DNA from: Dermabacter sp. p3-SID358
GTDB lineage: Bacteria; Actinomycetota; Actinomycetes; Actinomycetales; Dermabacteraceae
Direction of reading: 5' to 3'
Length of the DNA: 64,000 nucleotides
NCBI RefSeq assembly: GCF_025147465.1
Contig: NZ_JALXOZ010000010.1
Location: 29,919-93,918 of the forward strand
Shown: one piece after another, positions 1 to 8,692 of the stretch
How the letters are laid out: each line of letters opens with the position of its first letter
How positions within the stretch are numbered: the first letter of the stretch is position 1
Notes under the pieces: generated by a model
The model's input: only the letters and a program-made list of their open reading frames with translations
Told to the model about the DNA's origin: nothing
The model's database searches: none
Program-made: the position numbers and the translations under genes

Positions 1-1608
1 CTTGGCGCGAAGCCACGCGACCTCGCCCAGCAGATCCTTGAGAAGGTGCAGCTCGACGACATCGCCGAGACGCCCGAGATTGCTGGCCCCGGCTTCCTCA
101 ACATCACGCTCAAGACCGAATGGGTCGCGGCACAAGCTGGTGACCTACACGGCGATGATCGTCTCGGCGTCGGCAGCCCCGAGAAGACCGAGACGATCGT
201 GATCGACTACTCGGCGCCGAACGTGGCGAAGGAAATGCACGTGGGGCACCTGCGCACGACCGTCGTGGGCGATGCGCTCGCGCGCGTGCTCGAGTTCGAG
301 GGCCACAAGGTTGTGCGCCAGAACCATATCGGCGACTGGGGGACGCCGTTCGGCATGCTCATTGAGCACCTGCTTGAAGTGGGCGAGGATTCGGAAGAGG
401 CGAAACTTCTCGAAACCGACCCGAACGCGTTCTACCAGGCGGCACGCGCGAAGTTCGATGCAGATACGGAGCAAACCGATTTCGCGAAGCGCGCGCGTGC
501 ACGAGTCGCAACCCTGCAGTCGGGCGACGAAGCGACGCTTGCGATGTGGACGAAGCTCGTTGGTCTCTCGAAGCAATACTTCCACCGCATCTACGACATG
601 CTCGACGTGACCCTCACCGATGAGGATCTCGCGGGCGAATCGACCTACAACGACGCGCTCGCGGGGGTCTGCGCGGATCTCGAGACGGCGGGCATCGCGC
701 GTGTCTCGGATGGCGCGCTGTGCGTATTCCCGGCTGGATTCACGGGCCGCGACGAGCAGCCCCTTCCGCTCATCATTCGCAAGTCCGACGGTGGCTACGG
801 CTACGCGACGACCGATTTTGCGGCTATTCGCCACCGCGTGAATGACCTCGGTGCCGATCGCATCGCGTACGTCGTGGGCTCCTCGCAAGAACTGCACTTC
901 CAGATGGTTTTCACGACCGCGCGCGAGGCCGGTTGGCTCCCCGAAACCGTCGATGCAGAGCATGTGAAAATCGGTTCGGTTCTCGGCGAGGACGGCAAGA
1001 TCCTCCGCACGCGCTCTGGTTCCTCGCTGCGCCTCATGTCGCTCCTCGAGGAAGGAGTCGTGAAGGCGCGCTCGGTGATCGACGAGCTGCGGCCCGACCT
1101 TCCCGAAGGTGAGCGAGCCACAATCGCTCGCCAGATCGGCATCGGAAGCATCAAGTACGCGGATCTCTCAACCGCGCACGATTCGGATTACGTATTCGAC
1201 CTCGACCGCATGCTCGCTCTCCAGGGCAACACGGCCCCGTACCTCCAGTACGCGGTCGCGCGCATCCGCTCGATCCACCGCAAAGCTGCTGACCAGGGAA
1301 TTTCTGCGGAGCAGGTCGATGCGGCGGCACCGTGCGTCGTTGATGATCCGGAACGCGCCCTTGCCCTTCAACTCTTGCAGTTCGCGCCCACGGTGGCGGA
1401 GGTCGGTGCCCAGTACGTGCCTCACAAGCTCGCGGCGTATCTGTTCGACCTCGCACAGGCATTCATGAGCTTCTACGAGAAGTCACCGATCCTCAAGGAT
1501 GCGAGCGAAGACGTGCGCCTCGGCCGCCTCGCTCTCGCAAAGCTCACCGAGCGCACTCTCGTTGCGGGCCTCGATCTGCTCGGCGTTCAGGCACCCGCAC
1601 AGATGTGA
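1..1608 (+). CDS. argS: Arginyl-tRNA synthetase, 3' part
   Basis: Class I aminoacyl-tRNA synthetase that charges tRNA-Arg with arginine in the cytoplasm. The reading frame is open from base 1, so the N-terminus lies outside the window and 535 residues are visible. The HIGH-type ATP motif appears as HVGHLR at visible residues 80-85. The loop GKILRTRSG (about residue 331) stands where ArgS carries its degenerate KMSKS equivalent. The C-terminal part (HKLAAYLFDLAQAFMSFYE) is the all-helical DALR anticodon-binding domain. The gene ends at a TGA followed at once by a hairpin terminator, and converges with the hydrolase gene downstream. Family assignment is firm. Confidence 0.97.
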   Translation, partial: LGAKPRDLAQQILEKVQLDDIAETPEIAGPGFLNITLKTEWVAAQAGDLHGDDRLGVGSPEKTETIVIDYSAPNVAKEMHVGHLRTTVVGDALARVLEFEGHKVVRQNHIGDWGTPFGMLIEHLLEVGEDSEEAKLLETDPNAFYQAARAKFDADTEQTDFAKRARARVATLQSGDEATLAMWTKLVGLSKQYFHRIYDMLDVTLTDEDLAGESTYNDALAGVCADLETAGIARVSDGALCVFPAGFTGRDEQPLPLIIRKSDGGYGYATTDFAAIRHRVNDLGADRIAYVVGSSQELHFQMVFTTAREAGWLPETVDAEHVKIGSVLGEDGKILRTRSGSSLRLMSLLEEGVVKARSVIDELRPDLPEGERATIARQIGIGSIKYADLSTAHDSDYVFDLDRMLALQGNTAPYLQYAVARIRSIHRKAADQGISAEQVDAAAPCVVDDPERALALQLLQFAPTVAEVGAQYVPHKLAAYLFDLAQAFMSFYEKSPILKDASEDVRLGRLALAKLTERTLVAGLDLLGVQAPAQM

Positions 1609-1614
1609 GCCGGG

Positions 1615-1636
1615 GCGGCCCCAGGGCCGCTATTTT
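1615..1636 (+). terminator. Hairpin terminator after argS
   Basis: GCGGCCC and GGGCCGC form a perfect 7-bp stem with a CA loop, followed by TATTTT. It begins 6 bases after the argS stop and overlaps the last codons of the convergent hydrolase gene. Confidence 0.7.
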
Positions 1637-2544
1637 CCGAGACTCTCCTCGAGGAACTCTCGCTGTTCCTCAAGGAGTCGTGCCATATCCGCCCCGCGGC
1701 GTAGCCTCGGGGTCACGCTGATCTTGCCAGGAATTTCGCGGTACGTGAGCTCGATGCCTTCACGCTCGAACTGGTGCGTGACGACCCTCGAATCGGTGAG
1801 GAATAGATCCTTCGTGCCAACGCTCAGGTGCACGGGAGGGAGGCCCTGGAGATCCCCGTTAAGTGGGGAGAGCGCCGGGTCATCGAGCGGGGTGCGGCCA
1901 GCGTATTTTTTCGCAGCGAGCTGCATGATGCGGCGCTCGTGTACCGGGTCGTGCTGGTTCGTTTCGCTCAACTCGAGGTTTGTGAACTCGAGGTCAAGGA
2001 GGGGGTTCATAAGCACGATGCCGGCGGGCTTAGCTTCGACGTTCGCGAGGCCACCGTCGTGTTTCGTGTTTGCGAGCGCCGCGAGCGAAAGCGCGAGCCC
2101 GGCGCCGCTCTGGTGACCCGCGAGCGTCCAGGTGCCTTTAGCGATCAGTCCCTGGACGGTAAGGCCTTTGATGACCTCGAACGTATCCTCAAGCGCGGTG
2201 GGATGCATGTAGTCGGGGCCGTAGCGGTAATCGATGAGGAGGCCCGCGCATTCGCGCACATCTACCTGCGTGCTGAGCCACTCCCAATCTCCCACGAACG
2301 GTCCCGACATGTAGCTTCCTCCGTGGAGATACACGACGATGCCGCGATCAGCCTTGTGCTTGTCGAGCCACACGGAACGCGTGCGATTAATGAGTTCGAT
2401 GTCGATTGCGTGCCGCTTCTGCACGGGGGCCGGGGGCTTCGCGATCCGTACTTTGCCGAATCCGAGCTCGTACACGAAGTTGGGAAGCGGTGTGCGCGTA
2501 AGGGTGCGCCCCGCGATAGCGGCATAGTGCTTGATGCGACCCAT
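1630..2544 (-). CDS. Alpha/beta hydrolase, HSL/acetyl-esterase type
   Basis: 304-residue cytoplasmic esterase-like protein of the hormone-sensitive-lipase group. It has the oxyanion motif HGG at residues 74-76 and the nucleophile elbow GHQSGAG with Ser146; Asp246 (GTKD) fits the acid. Where the family has a His near the C-terminus (pattern PGxxHVF), this protein reads PGKISVTP, with Ser276 in the His position. It may therefore be catalytically impaired or use another residue. The ATG at 2544 is chosen because TAGGAGGT lies 8-9 bases upstream; the longer frame would run into the divergent nucleosidase gene. Substrate unknown. Confidence 0.85.
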   Translation of the reverse strand: MGRIKHYAAIAGRTLTRTPLPNFVYELGFGKVRIAKPPAPVQKRHAIDIELINRTRSVWLDKHKADRGIVVYLHGGSYMSGPFVGDWEWLSTQVDVRECAGLLIDYRYGPDYMHPTALEDTFEVIKGLTVQGLIAKGTWTLAGHQSGAGLALSLAALANTKHDGGLANVEAKPAGIVLMNPLLDLEFTNLELSETNQHDPVHERRIMQLAAKKYAGRTPLDDPALSPLNGDLQGLPPVHLSVGTKDLFLTDSRVVTHQFEREGIELTYREIPGKISVTPRLRRGADMARLLEEQREFLEESLGK

Positions 2545-2617
2545 GGTGGGATACCTCCTAGCTCGGTTCGCGAAACGCCTTAAGGCTAGTGGCCTGACCT
2601 TACGGGATACTGGCTTC

Positions 2618-3403
2618 ATGACTTCTCGCGTTGATGTTCTCGTTGTTGCCGCCATGGCCGAGGAGGCCGCCGCCGTTTCTGCTCTTTGCACCAACCTGAA
2701 CTCTGTCGCGCACCCATTTGCCGGTGCCGGCAAGGGCGAAGGTGCGGGCTCTTCGAGCGCGGTGGCCGCTTCGGTGGGAACGCTCGGGTGTGCGGGTTCC
2801 GGGGTTCAGGGGTCCGACGTCTCCTCGGCCCCCATCGCCCTCGTGACCACGGGCGTTGGCACGGCCGCCGCGAGCGCCGTTCTTTCCTGGGCTGTTGGTG
2901 AATTTTCACCTCGTCTCATCGTCAACGTGGGCAGCTGCGGTGGCCTCGCCGAAGACATCACCGTGGGCACGGTCGCGATTGGGTCTTCCTACGCGTATTC
3001 GATCGCGGAAGCCACTGCTTTCGGCTACGAAAAGGGCCAGGTACCAGGTGCTCCCTCACGCTTCGGCGACGCGGATGGTAAGCAGCGTGCAGCACGCGCC
3101 CTCGAGGCCGTTGAGGCGGCGGGGCTTTCGGCGCGTTCGGGCCTCATGCTTTCTGGCGACGCTTTTGTGACCGCCGATACCGCCGAGGGCGTGCGCGCGA
3201 AATTCCCGGGCGCTATCACTGCCGACATGGAGTCGTGCGCCTTCGCCCACGTTGCGCACCTGTTCCAGGTGCCGTTCCTCGCGCTGCGCGCGGTGAGTGA
3301 CCTATGCTCCCCCAGGGCGAACGAGGAGTTTCACATTGGTCTCGAGGTGGCGGCGGAAGCGTCGGCCCGCGCCCTGAACCGCGCTCTCCCGGCACTGCGC
3401 TAG
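2618..3403 (+). CDS. mtnN: 5'-methylthioadenosine/S-adenosylhomocysteine nucleosidase
   Basis: 261-residue purine-nucleoside-phosphorylase-fold enzyme expected to cleave adenine from MTA and SAH in methyl-group recycling. The family block DMESCAFAHVAHLFQVPFLA, followed by RAVSD with the catalytic Asp, is present, as is the glycine-rich NVGSCGG. A Gly/Ala/Ser-rich insert of about 35 residues after residue 30 (FAGAGKGEGAG and onward) is not typical and looks like a disordered loop. The ATG at 2618 follows a 73-base intergenic region shared with the divergent hydrolase. Futalosine or aminodeoxyfutalosine nucleosidase is an alternative within the same fold. It may work with the SAM hydrolase at 38.6 kb and the deaminase-family protein at 15.8 kb in adenosine salvage; that link is inference. 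Confidence 0.9.
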   Translation: MTSRVDVLVVAAMAEEAAAVSALCTNLNSVAHPFAGAGKGEGAGSSSAVAASVGTLGCAGSGVQGSDVSSAPIALVTTGVGTAAASAVLSWAVGEFSPRLIVNVGSCGGLAEDITVGTVAIGSSYAYSIAEATAFGYEKGQVPGAPSRFGDADGKQRAARALEAVEAAGLSARSGLMLSGDAFVTADTAEGVRAKFPGAITADMESCAFAHVAHLFQVPFLALRAVSDLCSPRANEEFHIGLEVAAEASARALNRALPALR

Positions 3404-3550
3404 GGCATTACTGGGGCATGAGCCGCCCTCACCATCCCACCTGCCGCACTCCCCCCTTCGGCCCTGCTGCCCCGCATCACGGCAGTACTAGTGGAGTGGG
3501 CCAGCCCCACATAGGGGCATCGCAACCGAAACTCGGCAGCCCGCCCCTTT

Positions 3551-3618
3551 TGAGGGTGGAGAAAAGTGCAGGGGCACCCCCGAAACCGACCACTCTGACA
3601 CCGTTACCTCCACCCTGA
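3551..3618. repeat. Hairpin repeat, copy 1
   Basis: Left arm TGAGGGTGGAGAAAAGTG (3551-3568) pairs with right arm GTTACCTCCACCCTGA (3603-3618). The arm AGGGTGGAGAAAA matches copy 4 at 59.3 kb base for base. It lies in the 343-base gene-free stretch 3404-3746, where I see no ORF; the only other recognisable element there is the terminator at 3694. Confidence 0.6.
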
Positions 3619-3693
3619 GGGTGGTGGGGTGCGGTGAGACCGTTCACCGAGCCGTGCCTCCGAAACAGCACTTCATGTACGGTGGATAGGCAA

Positions 3694-3718
3694 AGACAGC
3701 CCTCGGGGCTGTTTTTTG
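3694..3718 (+). terminator. Rho-independent terminator
   Basis: CAGCC-CTCG-GGCTG hairpin followed by TTTTTTG. It sits just upstream of the BCCT gene, so it could end transcription from the nucleosidase side or act as a leader attenuator for the transporter. Confidence 0.75.
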
Positions 3719-3746
3719 TTGCCCTTGACCCGCATCCGAAGGAGAG

Positions 3747-5537
3747 GTGTTGTCCTTGACGAGCGCAACGGCCACGAAACCCACGCGCAACGAAACCCCG
3801 CCGGGCGAAAGCGAGCCGCGCCACTACGGCATGGCGAAGGGGGTCTTCTACCCCTCGGCCGCGATCATCATCGTCGCGGTGTTGTTCTCGGTGCTTCTTC
3901 CCGAGCAATTCAGCGCAGTCGTAAGCGCAATCAACACGACGATCGTGGAGAGCGTCGGCTGGTACTACATCCTCGCGGCGACGTTCTTCGTTGCGGCGGC
4001 AGCAGTCCTCGCCTTCTCCCGACTCGGCTCGATCAAGCTCGGCAAGGACGACGAAGATCCGCAGTACAGCCTCATGTCCTGGTTCGCGATGTTATTCGCA
4101 GCCGGCATGGGCATCGGCCTCGTGTTCTGGGGTGCGGCAGAGCCCCTCACCTTCTTCGCATCGGATCCGCCGCCGAGCATCGCCGGGCTCCCCGATGCGG
4201 CACGTGCACCGAAGGCCATGGCGCAAGTGTTCCTCCACTGGGGCCTTCACGCGTGGGGGATCTACGTGATCGTGGGTCTCGCCGTCGCCTATGCCACGCA
4301 CCGCCGCGGACGCCCGCTCTCCGTACGCTGGGCTCTTGAACCCATTCTTGGCCGCCACACAGACACCTGGATCGGCAACGTCATCGACACGATTGCTGTC
4401 GTGGGTACCCTCTTCGGCGTCGCGACTTCGCTCGGTTTCGGCGTGAACCAGATTTCCGCGGGCCTCGTGCACCTCGGCGTGCTCCCGGATAACCCGTGGC
4501 TGCGCTTCGTGATGGTCATCGTCATCACGGGCCTCGCAACTCTCTCTGTTGCTTCAGGCCTCGAGAAGGGCATTAAGTTCCTCTCGAACACGAACCTCGT
4601 CCTCGCGGGCGTTCTTCTCGTGGTGATGCTCCTGCTCGGGCCCACCCTGTTCCTTCTGCGGGATTTCGTGTCGGGCATCGGAAACTACCTCCAGAACTTC
4701 ATTTCGCTGAGCTTCCAGACCCTCCCCTTTTACGGAGACGAGGGCGCCACGTGGCTCAATGGTTGGACGACCTTCTACTGGGGTTGGTGGATCTCGTGGT
4801 CGCCGTTCGTCGGTGTATTCATCGCGCGTATTTCGCGTGGCCGCACCGTGCGTGAATTCATCATGGGCGTCATGCTCGTGCCCACACTCGTGACGATCTT
4901 GTGGTTCACGGTGATGGGTGGCACGGCGATCTACAAGAGCGTGTTTGAAGGCGCGAACTTCCTCAATGCCGAAGGGGCGATCGACCAGAATCTCGCTCTA
5001 TTCCAGGTATTTGAGACGATGCCCGCGAGCACCCTCCTTTCGGGACTCGCGATCATCCTCGTGACGATCTTCTTCGTCACCTCGGCTGACTCCGGCGCCT
5101 TCGTCGTGGACATGATTGCGCACCGAGGCGACCCGGAGCCGCCGCGCGGCACCCGAATTTTCTGGGCTGTCACGAGCGGCGCAATTCCCGCGGCACTCAT
5201 CGGCATCGCGGCCTACACGGGCGCGGGCGACGCCTCGGGCATGAGCGGCCTCCAGGCCCTCGCACTCATCGCTGCGCTTCCGTGGTCAGTCGTCATGATC
5301 GCGATGGTCGTGTCCATGTTCAAGGCACTGCGCCACGAGGTGCGCATGATTGAGCGGCTCGAGCTGCAGATCCGCCGCCGCGAGCTCGTTGAGCACGTGA
5401 CCGAACATGTCTCGGATCAGGTGGCCGACAAGGTCTATGAACGCGTCGCCACTGAGACCGGCCAGATTGATCTTGGTGCGATCAATGCTCCCAAGGAAGC
5501 ACCTGCCGAGGGCACGCATAAGCGCCGCCTCGACTAG
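3747..5537 (+). CDS. BCCT-family betaine/choline/carnitine transporter
   Basis: 596-residue, 12-TM secondary transporter importing compatible solutes by Na+ or H+ symport. Family signatures are GMGIGLVFWGAAEP in TM3 and the aromatic TM8 box FYWGWWISWSPFVG followed by RISRGRTVREF. The C-terminal tail (from about residue 530) is charged and helix-prone (RHEVRMIERLELQIRRREL), like the osmosensing tail of BetP-type carriers, so osmotic activation is plausible. Start: GTG 3747 overlaps its own AAGGAGAG; TTG 3750 or TTG 3756 gives better spacing and may be the real start. A strong terminator follows the gene. Confidence 0.93.
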   Translation: MLSLTSATATKPTRNETPPGESEPRHYGMAKGVFYPSAAIIIVAVLFSVLLPEQFSAVVSAINTTIVESVGWYYILAATFFVAAAAVLAFSRLGSIKLGKDDEDPQYSLMSWFAMLFAAGMGIGLVFWGAAEPLTFFASDPPPSIAGLPDAARAPKAMAQVFLHWGLHAWGIYVIVGLAVAYATHRRGRPLSVRWALEPILGRHTDTWIGNVIDTIAVVGTLFGVATSLGFGVNQISAGLVHLGVLPDNPWLRFVMVIVITGLATLSVASGLEKGIKFLSNTNLVLAGVLLVVMLLLGPTLFLLRDFVSGIGNYLQNFISLSFQTLPFYGDEGATWLNGWTTFYWGWWISWSPFVGVFIARISRGRTVREFIMGVMLVPTLVTILWFTVMGGTAIYKSVFEGANFLNAEGAIDQNLALFQVFETMPASTLLSGLAIILVTIFFVTSADSGAFVVDMIAHRGDPEPPRGTRIFWAVTSGAIPAALIGIAAYTGAGDASGMSGLQALALIAALPWSVVMIAMVVSMFKALRHEVRMIERLELQIRRRELVEHVTEHVSDQVADKVYERVATETGQIDLGAINAPKEAPAEGTHKRRLD

Positions 5538-5572
5538 TCGATGCGTCAGCGTAAGGACTGATCCGTCACAGG

Positions 5573-5618
5573 AAGGGTGTGGAGTCGGGTTCATGAGAGC
5601 CCGGCGCCACACCCTTTT
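5573..5618 (+). terminator. Rho-independent terminator after BCCT gene
   Basis: AAGGGTGTGG and CCACACCCTT form a 10-bp stem around a partly paired loop (CGGGTT...GAGCCCGG), ending in CCCTTTTC. Confidence 0.85.
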
Positions 5619-5677
5619 CATCTGCCCCTGGGCCCTTTGGCCTTATTTTCGCGCTCCTAGGTAGTTAGGTTTGAATC

Positions 5678-5866
5678 ATGACTACCTCAAGTTCGGCGTA
5701 TTCAAAACGCCAGTTCAATGTGCAACTACCGATCGAGCTCATCACGCAAATCAAGCACGCGTCAATCGATGAGTCGATGACCCTCTCAGAGTTTGTCGAG
5801 CAGCTTCTTCGCTCCGCGCTCGAGGAGCGCACGAAACCCGCCGACGAAAGCCCTGCCGCAGCCTAA
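5678..5866 (+). CDS. Small ribbon-helix-helix protein
   Basis: 62 residues. RQFNVQLPIELITQIKHAS gives the beta strand and first helix, and MTLSEFVEQLLRSALEE the second helix, of a CopG/Arc-type fold, so a DNA-binding dimer is likely. The tail (TKPADESPAAA) is disordered. No toxin gene lies next to it: upstream is the terminated BCCT gene and downstream the convergent sulfurtransferase. An orphan antitoxin or a small autoregulated repressor are both possible. The AT-richer sequence just before the ATG (GTAGTTAGGTTTGAATC) is a likely promoter. Confidence 0.75.
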   Translation: MTTSSSAYSKRQFNVQLPIELITQIKHASIDESMTLSEFVEQLLRSALEERTKPADESPAAA

Positions 5867-5873
5867 AGCAGGC

Positions 5874-5889
5874 GGTTCCGACGGTTGCT
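5874..5889 (+). repeat. Near copy of the dispersed 15-base motif
   Basis: GGTTCCGACGGTTGCT, identical to the copy at 8361-8376. It lies between the RHH gene and the end of the sulfurtransferase gene. Confidence 0.4.
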
Positions 5890-6821
5890 CAGAAAGCGTC
5901 AGACCCCTCTTCCTCCCCCGTTTCCACCGCGCGTTCAGGATTGCGGGACCATTCGGAGTATGAGCCTGCGTAGAGGTAGACGTGGGCGAAACCGGCGTAA
6001 TCCATTGCGAGAGTGTTAACTGCGGCGCTCACGCCCGAGCCGCAATAGTTGAACGTGATCCGCTCCGTTGTCGCGCCCGCACGCTCGAAGATCGTGCGGA
6101 TCTCCTCGGGTGAACGGAAGGTTCCGTCGGCCTCGAGAAGTGACGTGAAAGGGACGTTTTTCGCCGTGGGAATGTGCCCGGGTCGCGGGTCGAGATTCTC
6201 GGAATCACCGCGGTAGCGCGCGGGCGGGCGGGCGTCGATTAAGAGCGCTCCCTTTGTGGGGATCGCGTGCTGGACCTCGTCTTCGCTCACAAGCCGCACG
6301 TAGGGTTGCCACGGAAAGTCACTCGGCTCGCGCCACACCTCGCCGCTTTCGAGCGCATTTTCACCCGCTTCGCGCACGTATGCCGCGAGACCGCCATCGA
6401 GAACAGCGGCGTTGACGCCTACGAAGCGCAGCATGAGTGCGAGTCGCGCCGCACCCATGGGGTCACCAGCGCCGTAGCACACGACCGTATCTTCGAAGTT
6501 GATGCCGAGTGCGCTGAATTTTTCGGAGAGCTCATCGTCGTCGGGGAACGGGTGGCGTCCACGCTCCGGTGCGCCTTCGCCCGTGAGATCGTGCTCGAGA
6601 TCCACGAAGATCGCGCCGGGGATATGCGCCTCGAGGTAGTCCTCCCGGAGGGAGCCTTCAGCGACGCTCCAGCGCACATCGGCGATCACGAGGTCGCCGG
6701 TGCCAGGTTCGAGGCTGCCGATGCTTTCGCTTCCGCGTGCAGGTGCCGAACCTCCCGTGCGCTCAAAAAGCGCCGCGGCGCACACGAATGGCGGCAGATT
6801 CTGCCAGTCAATCTCGCTCAT
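5889..6821 (-). CDS. sseA: 3-mercaptopyruvate/thiosulfate sulfurtransferase
   Basis: 310 residues with two rhodanese domains (about 40-150 inactive, 180-300 active). The active loop is YCGSGVSA with nucleophilic Cys260. The CGSGV(S/T)A form points to 3-mercaptopyruvate sulfurtransferase rather than thiosulfate sulfurtransferase, although both activities occur. It transfers sulfane sulfur to thiols or cyanide and takes part in cysteine catabolism and sulfide detoxification. Its ATG overlaps the stop of the upstream HAD gene as ATGA, so the two are translationally coupled. Confidence 0.92.
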   Translation of the reverse strand: MSEIDWQNLPPFVCAAALFERTGGSAPARGSESIGSLEPGTGDLVIADVRWSVAEGSLREDYLEAHIPGAIFVDLEHDLTGEGAPERGRHPFPDDDELSEKFSALGINFEDTVVCYGAGDPMGAARLALMLRFVGVNAAVLDGGLAAYVREAGENALESGEVWREPSDFPWQPYVRLVSEDEVQHAIPTKGALLIDARPPARYRGDSENLDPRPGHIPTAKNVPFTSLLEADGTFRSPEEIRTIFERAGATTERITFNYCGSGVSAAVNTLAMDYAGFAHVYLYAGSYSEWSRNPERAVETGEEEGSDAF

Positions 6822-7660
6822 GACCCCAGCGTAGTGCGAGCCAGAGCGCGCGCTCTCAGAGCCGCATCGATCACGTGAGCAACGCCGGCATCGGTGTTCG
6901 CGGGGGCGAGGGCGGCCGCGTGAGCGCGGAGTTCCGGGTGGGCGTTACGTACGGCAAGGCCGACGCCTGCCACGCTCAGCATTGGAAGGTCATTTGGCAT
7001 ATCGCCCACGGCCCACACTCGCTCGTGTGCGATCCCGCGCGCGCTGCATGCGTGAGAGAGTGCCGCGGCTTTCGAGATACCGGGCGGGCTGAGTTCGGCA
7101 AGGCCATCGGATGTTGAAACGTGTAGCTCGGCGAGACCTTCGATTCTCTCGCGCACCTCACGGTAAAAAGCCTCGGTATCCAGGGCATTCGAGATCACGA
7201 GGATTTTGCCCGCACCGCATGGAATGTCGCGCAATGGGGTAAAGCTGGCGTCGGAATCCTGATCCCGCTCTCCTGCCGCTGGCGCCGAGGCGAAAGCCTG
7301 CTCCCTCACGTACCCCTCGGCCGTTTCAGCCGAAAAGGCGATTCCCGGGATGGGGTCGAGCGCGCGGGCGACCTCGCGGACCTCGCTCATCGTAAATCCA
7401 CGATCCTCGAGAAGCTCGCCCGTCGCGGCGTCGAGAACGTAGGCGCCGTTTGCGGCGTAAATCGCGCCCGTGCTCAGGCCTCGAAACCGCGTGAGCCATC
7501 GCGGAGGGCGCGCCGTCACGAGGCAAAAGTCGAGGCCGTCTTCGTGCGCTCTGGCAACCGCGTCGAGGTTTCTTGCGGGGATTTCGCCTTCGTCATCCAC
7601 GAATGTGCCATCGATGTCGACGGCGACGAGGGCGGGTGCGGGCGGTCGAAGAGGGAGCAT
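6818..7660 (-). CDS. HAD-superfamily (Cof/IIB type) phosphatase
   Basis: 280 residues. Motif I is AVDIDGTF with the nucleophilic Asp near residue 14, motif II is LVTARPP, and motif IV is AVGDMPNDLPML. A type-IIB cap domain lies between, so a small-molecule phosphatase acting on a sugar phosphate or nucleotide is likely; the substrate cannot be read from sequence. I chose the ATG at 7660, since longer starts would overlap the divergent kinase at 7692. The stop overlaps the sseA start (ATGA). No functional link between the two genes is evident. Confidence 0.85.
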   Translation of the reverse strand: MLPLRPPAPALVAVDIDGTFVDDEGEIPARNLDAVARAHEDGLDFCLVTARPPRWLTRFRGLSTGAIYAANGAYVLDAATGELLEDRGFTMSEVREVARALDPIPGIAFSAETAEGYVREQAFASAPAAGERDQDSDASFTPLRDIPCGAGKILVISNALDTEAFYREVRERIEGLAELHVSTSDGLAELSPPGISKAAALSHACSARGIAHERVWAVGDMPNDLPMLSVAGVGLAVRNAHPELRAHAAALAPANTDAGVAHVIDAALRARALARTTLGS

Positions 7661-7691
7661 TGCCTCATCGTAGTGCCCGTACACTCGAGTC

Positions 7692-8636
7692 ATGCCCCGA
7701 GTTCTCCATACAGCCCAGGCACTCGTCGATGTCATGATCGAGGTTCCCTCGCTCCCACAAACGGGAAACAACGTCAATGCCGTGGGGATTCCACAATCGT
7801 ACGCCGGCGGCGCCGTCACTATTTCGCTTGCGGCAGCGCGCGTGGGGGCGCACGCCGTTCATGGGGGCGCGCACGGTGAGGGACCGAATGGAGACCTCAT
7901 CCGTAAGGTTCTGCGCGAGAACGGGATCGGCATTTCGAGCCCAGCGATCGAGGGCAAGGATACGGGGAGCTGCTACGTGTTCGTGGAACCGTCGGCAGAG
8001 CGCACGTTCGTAACCTGCTATGGCGCCGAGCGCGACATCACCGCCGAGTCCCTCGCGTTTCTTGCCCCCCGAGAAGGCGATCTCGTGTGCGTGAGCGGCT
8101 ACAGTCTCTTCGAGCCCACGCGCGATCCCCTCCTCGCCTTCCTCGACTCTCTCGATTCCGATGTCCGCATGGTCCTTGACCCAGGTGCCCCGTTCGCTTC
8201 GTTCCCGCGTGCGCTGCGCAAGCAAGTCCTCGCACGCACCGACGTGTGGACGTCGAATGCCGATGAAGCACGCGAGATTACCGGCATCGACGATGTGAGA
8301 GGAACCCTCCCGGCGCTCGGCAGGCTTCTCGGAAAGGGCGCGGTCGTAATCGTGAGGGATGGTTCCGACGGTTGCTACCTTTTCGAACGAGGCCACCTCG
8401 ACTACGTGCCCGGCTATCCGCAAAAGGCGATCGACACCAACGGTGCTGGCGATACTCACACGGGGATTCTGCTTGGCGAAAGGGCTCTTGGAACGCCGTG
8501 GCTCGAAGCGGCACGTCGCGCGAATGCGGGCGCTGCCCTCAAGGTGACGCGCAAGGGACCGACCACGGCGCCGACGCGCGAGGAAATCGACGATTTTCTC
8601 GCCTCGAACCCGGCAACATCTCTTGATGCGGGCTAA
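7692..8636 (+). CDS. PfkB/ribokinase-family carbohydrate kinase
   Basis: 314 residues. The N-terminal glycine motif is YAGGAVTISLAAARVGA (about residue 37) and the C-terminal signature is DTNGAGDTHTGILL with the catalytic base Asp in GAGD. It phosphorylates a sugar or nucleoside hydroxyl with ATP; ribokinase, fructokinase and adenosine kinase share this pattern. It starts 31 bases from the divergent HAD gene, so they share a compact promoter region. The C-terminus RKGPTTAPTREEI is usual for the family. Substrate unresolved. Confidence 0.9.
   Translation: MPRVLHTAQALVDVMIEVPSLPQTGNNVNAVGIPQSYAGGAVTISLAAARVGAHAVHGGAHGEGPNGDLIRKVLRENGIGISSPAIEGKDTGSCYVFVEPSAERTFVTCYGAERDITAESLAFLAPREGDLVCVSGYSLFEPTRDPLLAFLDSLDSDVRMVLDPGAPFASFPRALRKQVLARTDVWTSNADEAREITGIDDVRGTLPALGRLLGKGAVVIVRDGSDGCYLFERGHLDYVPGYPQKAIDTNGAGDTHTGILLGERALGTPWLEAARRANAGAALKVTRKGPTTAPTREEIDDFLASNPATSLDAG
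8361..8376 (+). repeat. Near copy of the dispersed 15-base motif, inside a CDS
   Basis: GGTTCCGACGGTTGCT within the PfkB kinase gene, encoding GSDGCY. Identical to 5874-5889. Confidence 0.4.
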
Positions 8637-8692
8637 GGGGCTCACGATATCCTGGTAGCGCACGTCACATTTTCCCGTTCGAAGGATCTCTC

